From contig JAJLRJ010000005.1 in NCBI GenBank assembly GCA_024195265.1, forward strand, positions 40,027,280 to 40,091,279: a stretch of 64,000 bases of DNA. Reading direction: 5' to 3'. Positions within the stretch are counted from its first letter, which is position 1. Each line of letters starts with the position of its first letter. Made by a program: the position numbers and the translations under genes. Shown here in pieces: positions 1-11,246 of this stretch. Below the pieces are notes generated by a model. That model worked only from the letters and a program-made list of their open reading frames with translations. It ran no database searches and was not told the origin of the DNA. The stretch is from Dendrophyllia cribrosa (lineage: Eukaryota > Cnidaria > Anthozoa > Scleractinia > Dendrophylliidae).

Positions 1-655
1 GTGCGCATGAAATCTGCAACATAAAAATTAATAAACTGCAGTGAAGCCTATTAAACAATTTAACGTCTCAGTGACAGATGCAGACTCCATCCTGAGGGGG
101 GGGGGGAGTGAAAAGTGTTAGAGACTGAAAAGTATTTTCATTTGGTACTTCAGACCTGTTTTTTTTTGTGACAAGGAAGGGTGGGAGGGAGGGGGAAGGG
201 GTGCCCTCCCATAGATGTACATGTACCACTGTGTCTGGTACATGAAGAAGGAGCCATAAATAGGGTGGCTCTGTTAGGGGAGACACAGTGCACTGGCAGT
301 TAGCGCTTCAGACTTTTTACCAAAGATCTGTGGTAAAAGCCAGGGTCTTTGCCATCATGCCAATCATAACACTTTACTCTACATTGCATTACATTGTCCC
401 TCTTCACCCAGTTGTATGGTCATAGGTACTGGAAAACCTATGCAGAGAGAGGGGGCCTTATGATGGACTAGCATAATTATAACAATTCATACTCCCAGTC
501 ACTTTTTGCTTTGGAAACTGAATTAAGCTCTTAAGCAGTTGTGGACCACTTGTGTTGTGATGACTTTAATCGTGTTAATTTCAAAATGAATCAAAATTAT
601 TAATAACTGTCATGAATTTACCATTAAGATAATATCGTGGTTATTTAATATGTAC
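1..655. other. Intronic sequence of the DDX11 gene with SINE-like remnant
   Basis: No exon of the minus-strand helicase could be found here, so this is read as the intron following its DEAH-box exon. Positions about 290-510 resemble the tail of the SINE family seen at 56727-57200: they hold a 'cttcacccagttgtat' stretch followed by 'gatggactagcat'. A short poly-G run lies at 97-106. Nothing else is recognisable. Confidence 0.5.
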
Positions 656-3600
656 CTGGGCACCAGTGATTTCGACACTATGAACACTGCTGATTGTATC
701 AATTAAGTTGTGTGCTTCATCTATAATGACCACATTGCGATCAAGCTTTATTCCGCAGGCCTCCCTTGTAGACTTATGAAGAAGGATGTTGTATGGTAAA
801 ACCACAAGCTACAAAATAAATTCAAACACAGTTTTTACCTGCTTAGTATGCCATTTATTGACAGAGCTTATTAACCCTTTAACTTTCAAGAGTGCAAAAA
901 TCAAAATTCAAGAAAAATCCCAAATTAATAATTTTGTAAAATGTTGAAAAAACAAATGGTACCATGCAAAAGTACTGCTGAAGAGGTTTCATTTGAATGG
1001 TCACACCATAGGATTTCATCAACAGACTCAGAAGTTAGAACAAATGGTACCATGTAAAAGTACTGCCAAAGATCGGGTTTCATTTGAATGGTCACGTGTA
1101 CCATAGGATTTTGTCCACAGACTCAAAAGTTAGAACTGCACTACATGTCTCCATAATTGACTCTGGGAGTGAAAGAGTCATAGCGTATAGTGTGAAATCA
1201 CCTGTGCTGGAGGTATGGCTAATCTTGTGCCATAATAAGGACATGCATGAAGTTCTTCTCCGACAGAAACGAGCTGTTCAATATCTTTAACATCGACCTG
1301 CAAAGAATTATACAGTAAAATCATTTTAAATTTTTATAAAACACAGGATTGTCAGAAAAGTTTGAAGTAAACATCTAACTTTGTAAAGTAACCAGATATT
1401 TGTTTAAATGCCATCTCCTCTATAAGAACTACCTGGTAAGCAAAGTAGCCGGCTGTTATATTAATATACTAGGTGGTGATTTTTGCTAGCCACTTCTGAC
1501 AAACTAGCCAAACGCCTGTAGAGGCCAGGAGCGACGAGAAGCAGCTATATTTATGGGCTGCTGATACATGAAAATCCTGTTAAATAATAGCACAGCTTCT
1601 ACCCTATTTTACTGCGCACAATATTGCATAATTATTGATGCGTACATATTATGTACATGCATGATCAGTAATGATGACTTACCAAAACATGATTCCTAAA
1701 TTTCTGGAGCTGTTGGTATGCATAGAATGGACATCCCTTTTCAAGTTTTTTCTTTTTTGGAGCATTCTCTCCAGTAGATCTTTTATTGTCTGTTAAAAAT
1801 AATATTAATTAAAATATATTTTTTAAAGCACATAAATATGGCATTGTCCATCAAGAAGGTCACCAAAAGATGACACACTAGCACGGCAGTGCTAAATACT
1901 CGATCATAAAAGAAACATTGTTGGGAAAAAAGCATATTAAATGATATGACAGAATGGAACAATTGAAAACAAATACATGTAAGGCTTGTTAAACATTTTA
2001 TTTGATGATGGAAACAGTTTTCAGAGGATGATTTATATTATTTTATAATTATTAATAATGTGAAATTTATCTGACAACGCAATAAGTTTTTAAACTTCTT
2101 TTCCAGAAAACCATTCGGTCATGAATATTCTTCATGGTTATACTTTTTCCCGACAACGTTTTTTCAATAAGGTGTACATGTAGGTGTATATTTTATTAAA
2201 AATAAATGATATATACAAAGTTTATTTATTTATTTACTCCGTGTTTCTGTACAGTATTTTTTATAAGGAAACTTGGAGCATTGCTAACCCCCTGGATGGA
2301 ATGCTAGTTCGTCTGGTTCTTGTCTAAAGAAACTTACAACACAATAGCAGAGACCAGATCCAGTGACCCAGGTGTGTAAATGGGTCCTGGCAAACAAAAT
2401 GGGGGTAACCCTAAATGGACTAACATCCCATCCATGGAGGGGTAGCTCAAAATTACTCCTAGTCAATTCATAGTGTATAAACCAGGTCACCCTGTGATGG
2501 ACTAGCATCCCATCCAGGGGGGAGTAGTAATACTCCTAGTCACTTCATAGTATATAAACCAGGTCACCCTGTGATGGACTATCATCCCATCCAGGGGGGA
2601 GTAGTGATACACCTAGTCACTTCAGAGTACATGTATGTAAACCAGGTCACCCTGTGATGGACTAGCATCCCATCCATTGGAGAGTAGCAATACTCCTAGT
2701 CACTTCAGAGTATATAAACCAGGTCACCCTGTGATGGACCAGCATCCCAACCAGGGGGGAGTAGTACATTTAATACTCCTAGTTATTCAAAGTATAATTC
2801 AGATCACACTGTGATAGACTAGCAACCCATCCAGGGGGAGTAGTAATACTCCTAGTCACTTCATAGTGTATTAGCCAGGTCACTCTGTGATGGACAGACA
2901 TCCCATCCAGGGGGGAGTAGTAATACTCCTTGTCACCCCATAGTGTACATGTATAAGGCAGGTCACTCTGTGATGGACAGGCATCCCATCCAGGGGGGAG
3001 TAGCAATACTGCAAGTTGCTGTATACTACAGAAACTGGGTAAAGCTTTAGACATGTGGGCTGTCTGTGGCTCATGTGTGACTTTTACCCCCCTCCCATCT
3101 CTGTGTAGGGATCTGAGATCACAGACCTTTGTATTTCTTCTAAAGGTTCTAAGCATTTAGTGGACTGCCTGTGGCTCATGTTTGACTTTACCCACCACTC
3201 CCCCCCCCCCCATATCCCCCTATCTCTGCATAGAGATCTGAGACCACAGACCTTTGTATTTCTTCTAACATTCCAAGCATCTATGTAGGCTGTCTGTGGC
3301 TCATGTGTGACTTCCCACCCATCCCCCTATCCTTGGGTAGAGATCTGAGACCACAGACCTTCGTATTTCCTCTAAGGCAAAAGGCAAAAGGCGAAAATCT
3401 ATGTGGGCTGTCTGTGGCTTATGTGTGACTTAACCCTCCCCCCCCCCCCCCCCCCCCCCCCCCATTCCTGGGTAGTTATATGAGACCAAACCCACCTTTA
3501 CCCTTCTTCTGAAGTTCCAAACATCTGTCATTGATTTTGTTGATGTTTTTCAGGTGCTTAACATCTTCATTGATGCAGAGGTTCTGCCTTGATCCAAGTG

Positions 3601-6600
3601 ATACAACTCTTGTGCTGTCGTTAAATGGACTCTTCTGCACTTCTCTCACAAACTGGGCCAATTGTGAGTGTGTTCGACTGCAATAGAATATCTAAGAAAC
3701 AACAACGCTAAATACTTAACATTTTGAACATTTTCTCAATAGCCCAATTTCGATATATTAAATTTCAACTTGAAACAAAAGACATCACTTTGAGGCTTAG
3801 GGGAATAAACCTTACAAATGAAGGGCCGAGAGCATGTCCAGCCTATATGACTTTTTAGGCCTTTTTTTATTTTTTCTTGCTCAGATTTGTCCAATTTTGG
3901 CATGTGAACTAGAAATTAGTTGCAAAACATTGTTCCGAATTTTTTTCCGTTGTTTTTTTCCGTCGTTTTCGAGAAATACCGTATGCAAAAAAAAAAAAAA
4001 AAATCAATCAATCAAAGGCTCCTATTGTAACGCAATATTGCGGTAAGCTTCTGTTTTCGCACTGACACGGTTCGATATTTTTTTTAAAATTAAACGTAAG
4101 GAATTTTGACGAACGCAAAAAAAGTAAATCACTTTCATAATGTCCAGTTCGAAGGAAAAAAAAAAAAAAAAAAATGATGCTGAGCGTGATTCGAACCCGG
4201 AGCCGTCCGAGCGCAAATCCCCGACCAAACCACTAGTCCACCGACGAACACATGCTCACTTCAGGCTAAGTTTTATTATTTAAAGGTTGATACGCATCAA
4301 AATGCGTATCTCGATTTCAAAATCCTTTTAGATTGAATTTAATGTTGCATTAAAGACTCCAAATGCGAAACGTCTTCCCGCCGTCTCACTTCGAGCTGCC
4401 CAAAGCTGTATTTCAAGTGCCCGACCACGCACAGCGGACCCATCTACCACTGTCGCAAAGCATGTCGGGAAATCCTACAACAAAACCGAAATGGAGTTCC
4501 CGCCCGAAAGTTTTTGCAAAATACTATAAGTCTCAAAGCACTTCGGATATCGGGCATTTCGACCACGGCTCGGGATGGGAAATGGCCCACAACTCTCAAC
4601 GCTGCCCCTTTTCTGATCCGAAGTGATTCCAGACTTTCCCGCCGGCTCGTCTTCCCGACCAAGGTCCGTTTTTCACCTCGAGCGCTAAATGGCGCTTCAG
4701 ACACAAGGAAGGACAAGAAACACGACTCGTTTCTTTGAGAAGTGCTAGAGACTCAAGGATTTCCGGACTTAATGATGTCTTTCAATCACCGGACGGGCCT
4801 CATACACGTTGGCTTACACACACGCTACAGAGGCGATGTGTTGCCGTAGTGAGCTCACGATAGATAAGCGAGCCAGGCGTGCGTGCGTAAATAACGGTAT
4901 TTTCGTTTAGTTGTTGGCACTGGTCAGAAGTATTGCAGTCGCGTATTCTCACGGCCAAACTGCTTTCAAATGGCTTCGAAATTGCGCTCTGAATGTACCG
5001 TCAAAGCACTGGAGGGCCAGAACTCTGCTTTTTTCAGGTGAAATTGGTCAAATTCCTTAGGGTTAGTGCAAATTCGACAAGGGCTTGTGATATTATTCGC
5101 TGTACGATAAAATGAGGCTATTCTGAGCGAGAAAACATAAAAAAAGGCCTAAAAAGTCATATAGGCTGGACATGCTCTCGGCCCTTCAAATGTATGAATC
5201 CCTACTAACATTCCCCTAAGCCTCGTAGTGATGTCTTTTGTTTCAAGTTGAATTTTAATATATCGAAATTGGGCTATTAAAAATTAAATTAGGTCCGCAA
5301 TGCATACCTGTGTTTACCTGGAGGCTTATGATGCACATGCTCATTTGTTAGTTTATTCTCTCTGAAAGTAGGTACAGTGTAATTCTCAAATGTGACACAT
5401 TATTTGAACCTTTTTTGCAGCTTTTAACTAAAAGAATTGCATGACAGATTAATAAATGACTATTCATTCATGACATCAAGCAAATGTCACTTAATAATTG
5501 TTTCTAAATTTCACAAGGCATGCTCTAACTTACTTGATTTATAATTGACATTCAAGTTGTAACCCTTCTGTCACTTATTAAACAATTCATGCTTTACATC
5601 CATGATGTACATTTAATGTAGTACAATACATGTATGTAAGTGTAAACCTTTCAGAGAAGCCTGAGCAACCTCAAAACTCATCTTATATGAAGTATTTAAT
5701 GGAATCAGGTCACGTCTTAGTGTCTTCCCAGCAGACACAAAAAGTTAATAAATGCTATTCAAATTTAATATGTTTCATGCATACAATGCAAAAGATGCAC
5801 ACACTGTACCTTGAGGCAGTGAGGTTCTTCATCTTTCTCATCCTCCTCTTGATCAGAACTGAAGACAAAAATACCAGCATCCCAGAGCAAATTTGAACAC
5901 AATCATAATTTGAGTTGAAGGTCAAATAAATTGAAAGTGTTAACACTACACTTCTCTCGCCTGTCTCAGGCAAGCCCAGTCTTACGGGGCTTTAATGTTT
6001 ACTCAGTTGTATAAATAAATATCCAAGACATGGTCTCGCTACTATCTGTCAGAGAAAACCCTCACCCAATCTCTTCATCTGCACTGAGGTACTCTTTCAA
6101 CACAATGTCAGCATCAGGATCTTTCTGACTGGTCTTGCCTAAGACTTCATCTATTTCGTCAGCAATTTTGTGTTCCATTTCTTCGCCATTATGGGAATCG
6201 GTTGACTTGTCATCACTGTGCTGAAAAAATGTGAAATAATACATTAATTAAAATTAGCTACAAGGGATATTAGAGCAGTTTTCAATTGAGTGTAATACAA
6301 CAAAATAATTTCATGATTGCTGTCGTGGTTTTGCATTGCAACAATTTGTGATTGGCAAAAAATTATGCACTGCTTTCTTATCCAATCAGAGGTAAAACCA
6401 AAACCAGTCAAAACATACAAGTTCTCCATGGGGGGATGGGGGGAGGGGGAGGGGGAGGGGGGGGTCCAACCAATCTACAAATTTTGACCCCTAAAAGGTA
6501 TGACAAGCACCCCCCCCAAGTATGGCACCAGCTACAGCTGTATATGTATTTGCTTCAAGTTCTGATTGGTTCATGGGATTGTCTGTGTCTCAGTGTTGTG

Positions 6601-9600
6601 ATTGACCAGAATGAAGAGTGATTGCTTTGGTTTTGGTTTTACGACACTCAAGTGAAAACTGCTATATATCAGAGTACAAGTTACATTGTATGAGATTCAC
6701 TATGACTACGACTTTTGAATCCTGGTCACAATAACATTCATGCTTAAGAATATTGTTTTTCAGGCCTCTTTTGTTCCTAAAGCTTCCAAGCTTCCTTGTC
6801 AGATGATCAGTGACAGGAAGCAGTGAGGGCTCAAACAACATGTCTGTTTTAAAATAAATTCCCTGTTGTTTCAAAGCCTTATTTTAGTTTATTCAATATA
6901 AATCACATTTATATTGTTCAGACTATAATAATTTATTCTTAACCAATCCATCTGTGTTTTTCTTAGTTATTTATTGTTACATGTACCTTTCTCTTTCTTT
7001 TAATAGCAAAAGCAGGCCTGATTTCATTTTTGAGTTTTTGCAGTTGAGCCTTTTGCTTTTCAATCCTCTCTTGTTCTTCCTGAAAAAAGACACGTGAGTG
7101 ATTAATAGGCTTGATTTCCACTGCTCACTCCGATCCAGTTTTATCCCCAAGAAGAGCACAAAGACTTTTCTGTTTGGAAGTGAGTGCAGGCTCATTTCCA
7201 AAAAAAAGCAGAACTGGTATGCCGTAAAATATAAACAAAAGCCCCATAATATAAATTTCATGTGGAAATAAGCAAAGACATCGTTATATCGGCTGTAGGA
7301 CTTACTTTATTCAGCTTTATCGTCGACCATCTGATGTGTAATTGAGACTAGCCGGATTATTACTAAAGACAAATACATGTAGCTCAGTCTAAGGGCGCAT
7401 TTTTGGGGGTCATATTTTGGTCATTCTGAAATCAGAATACACTAACAAAACTATGTTGTTTAGTACATTCTAACACACCAAAATATTTTCCAGGCATATG
7501 TACACTCAGTCAAAATACTGTAGCCACTTCTTTCCATATATTTTATGAGGAATTGGTGCAATATTTAGAGGTACATGTATTCTGTTTTTGAAATGGCCAG
7601 AATATGTCCCAAAAAAAATGCACCCTTAGTCTGTATCTAAAACAACCCAGATGAAATATACCTGTAGTTCTGGAAGATTTTATTAGACATAAGACTTATA
7701 TGTAGTGTAGGTAATTTATAATTAAAATGATCTTGAATTACATCCATTTGTCGAATAAAGTTACCTGATTCAATTGTTTTGTAAGAAGCACGAGAATTTA
7801 GTTTTATCGACTGAGTCGATAAGGTAAATTGACCACCATAAAAAGATTCAAATAGCTGACGTTTCGAGCGCTAGCCCTTCGTCAAAGCAAATCCTAGAGA
7901 AACTGTGGGGGGATGAAACACGAGAATTTGACAAAGGGCTAGCGCTCGAGACGTCAGCTATTTGAATCTTTTTACGGTGGTCAATTTACCTTATCGACTC
8001 AGTCGATAAAACTAAATTCTCGTGTTTCATCCCCCCACCGACGCAGCACCACAGTTTCTCTAGAAACTAACCCCATTCATGTTTTGTAAGAAGGTTGACA
8101 ACCAGCAGATTTTTACATTATATTTAAACCCAGGCAAATAAAGCTGCCTACTTTATCTTGATTTTCAACCTTTATGCTTATAAAAATATTCCAGCAAATA
8201 CAGTCAAACTTCCATGTATGGCAACCTCTTGTAAATGACCACCTCTTCTAAACAACCACTTTTCCAAAATATGACATTTCTCCTACAGGCCGAAATTATT
8301 TAATTTTATTTCATTTTGTGTTAAATATTGATCTGTATTCAGAGATTCGCGATGTTTAACCCAAAATCCACACCACACCTGTTTCAAAATCTTGGTGGTA
8401 AATTAAGGATGATGTCTTGTAAGAATACATGAACTGACCTAAAAATTTAATGTAGCAAGAGGATGTCACTGGAAATAGCCACTTGGGACATTTTTCCCAC
8501 TTAGCTCTTCATATGTCCAGTACATGTATTCTACAGCACCTTAATTCTGTCTTCTGTTTCTCGCTTGGCTTGTTTCTCTGCAAATTCCATCACCCAGTCT
8601 GGTGTAGATGCTGTATTTGATCCGCAATAAGAAAAAAATATTGTATTTTCTCAATAATAATAATGACTTTATTAACATGTCAGTCAAAATCTAGCAGATA
8701 ATAGTTGGGAGTGATTATTATTGTTATCACCTCAAAAGGGGACCATTATTTGGGGGTGGCAATTAATCAAGAAAGACAATGATAAATATTATTATTCGAC
8801 ATAGCCTTTTAGAATGCCAACATGCACCAAAATGAGTGCACAATTTTATGACACTTATTACACACTTATGCATGCTAGGAGAAACACTTTCAAAAACTTA
8901 GATTTTGGAGAAGATGACTGTCATATTATTAACAATTTTTATAATCATGTTCGAAGAACCCAATCCTAATTTTGTGTTGGTTGCCCTGTGTCTTGCATGC
9001 AGAAATATTTGAGATTTTTTGGTGTCTGGACTGCCCCTATTGCTTTTTTCATCTCTGATTACTGCTAGTAATAAAAAATATATAGTTGCATGTATTAAAT
9101 ACAACTGGGCATTAATTTTATTCTGACTTGTCATTTTTTTTTCTCATCTTCAAACTGTGCTGCACACCTTTTCACTGAATGACCTGTATTTACAGTGCTG
9201 CTACTGTTACCCGGGGCTACCTAGACAAAGTTAACCAATCACAAAGCAGAACGGGAACAATAGATTTCAAAATTTGCGACTTGAATAATGAAATGTCGGG
9301 TACAGAACAATGAAATTTTAACTTTAAAATGTTGGAATCTATTGTTCCCATTCTGCTTTGTGATTGGTTAACTTTATCGAGGTGGCCCCGGTAACAGTAG
9401 CAGCACTGTAATTATTTCAAATTTTGCTGGCTGGAAATCTTGTGCTTATCACTTTTATTATTTTGGGGTTTTTATAAGTTCACTACTCAATTGAGTATTA
9501 TTCAACATCCTCATTCATGATCTGAGTCATCAGTGAGTCTCTTCAGCACTCGTGCAACCAAGCTTGCATTATTCTATTGTTTTTACCGTTGTATGATGGA

Positions 9601-11213
9601 AGAAATTTGGAGGAGTGATGATCGAGGCAGTTATATAAGAGAGTTGATTTTTTCAAATATTTTCCTTTAATGTGGAAATAAAATATTAGTCCTGGGGGGC
9701 AATTACCTGAGGGAAGCCTACATGACTGTATTATTTGAGGAAAAAATTATGGTACATGTATTTATTATTGATTTAAAAAATAAGACCATAAATTAAAGGA
9801 AACAATGTTCAAAACACCTCACCCTGATCAGCCATTTATTGTTTGTAATAAAAAAAAAACTAGCAATGATCAATGTCAGGGGGAGGGATAGGGGGTATGA
9901 CGAGCATGCACAAGCATAAAACAGGATGAAGTAAAGTGAAAATTATTTCTCATTCACTGTACAGTACATGTACTTACACAAATCTGTTCCCTTGCTTTGT
10001 GTAACATTGTCCCTAAAGTAAAAGAGTATTATTTTTTAAAAGGGTTTTTAATATTTGCCACACTGTAGCTAAATGACCAGAATACATGATTGTATATAAC
10101 AAGCAGTCATAGAGGTGAGACTCTCATTCTTGTTTTTATTTCCAACAGGTTGAATTTGTTTGATAATAACTGTGACTACATTTGTAGGAAATTGTATTAT
10201 TTTGTTCTTTAATTAGCTCATTGTAAGTTGTAAATAGGAATACAGATCTGATGCTCATATTATACCTATCACATAATTGTGTGATGCTGCTAACTTGAAT
10301 TTGTTAGTGTGGTCAGTCAGTGGAATTATACTAACAATATTTCAGTCACAAGGTGGTTTTATGTTAAATTACCTTTGATCGCTAAGTTGTTTAGCAATTG
10401 ACAAGGCTTTCTCTAACTCCTCGTGCCTCCTTTCTTCGTAACTCTTGAGCCACGTTAATGCACCACAAATCAAACTTAACGATTTCCCCTGCAAAAATTA
10501 AACAAACAAATCAAATTTAGCAAGTAAAATAATATTAACAGTTCCACTAAAAAACCAGGAAAAGGAATGACCCAATATAAGCCAATCTATAGCTATATAC
10601 ATGTACAGTAGGTGTCGGCCCAAAGGGTAGCTAAATTTTAGCACAGTAAAAGCAAACTCACACACATACCACAGGCAACCCATACAGCTGGAAGTTAAAC
10701 TTGTTTCTGTAGCATGTAGAATTATTGCCACTCCCCCCCCCCCCCCCCCCCCCCCCCCCCCTACGTGAGATACTACATGTAGTTCATCACAGGGATGTAC
10801 CCCTGATCCCTCCAGCATTAAGTTCCCCAGCCAGTACCTATTTATGCACCTGGGAGAAGAGAGCCAATGGCCATGGTTCCACTTGGCAGACTATACAATG
10901 GTGTTACATCATTGTCAAGTCGTTGACTAGTCACTAGTCAATAAAATCCATTGATATTTTTTAACGAGCATTCAGATTCTGTCTCCTCTCTCTATGTGTA
11001 GTGTGTAATATCTATTTTATTATTATCAGTTGTAATGTAATAATTAATACAGGACTCCATTTAAACCAGCCTATGCTGAACTGGATAGTTACATGTTGCT
11101 ATTTTTTTAAAATTATAGAAGATTAATATTATTTATATACATAGTTTCATATCAAGTTGTAGTTTTATATTAAATTGTTAATGCCTGATGTATTTACCAT
11201 GTTTTTAAATAAA

Positions 11214-11246
<33 letters not shown>

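Noticed and set aside
1084..1290. 68-codon plus-strand frame across DDX11 exon 10
   Set aside because: It is antisense to a real exon and includes a MITE end.
4175..4251. Possible functional tRNA gene
   Set aside because: A and B boxes are present but the stems do not pair and no clean cloverleaf forms.
4363..4738. Overlapping frames inside the TIR element at 3738-5278
   Set aside because: No motif, no splice context and comparable frames on both strands; no transposase signature.
10498..10937. Glycine-rich and proline-rich frames over a poly-C tract
   Set aside because: Both strands are open only because of the homopolymer; the same holds for frames near 12322-12561, 28769-29480, 43714-44040, 52000-52180 and 55300-55680.
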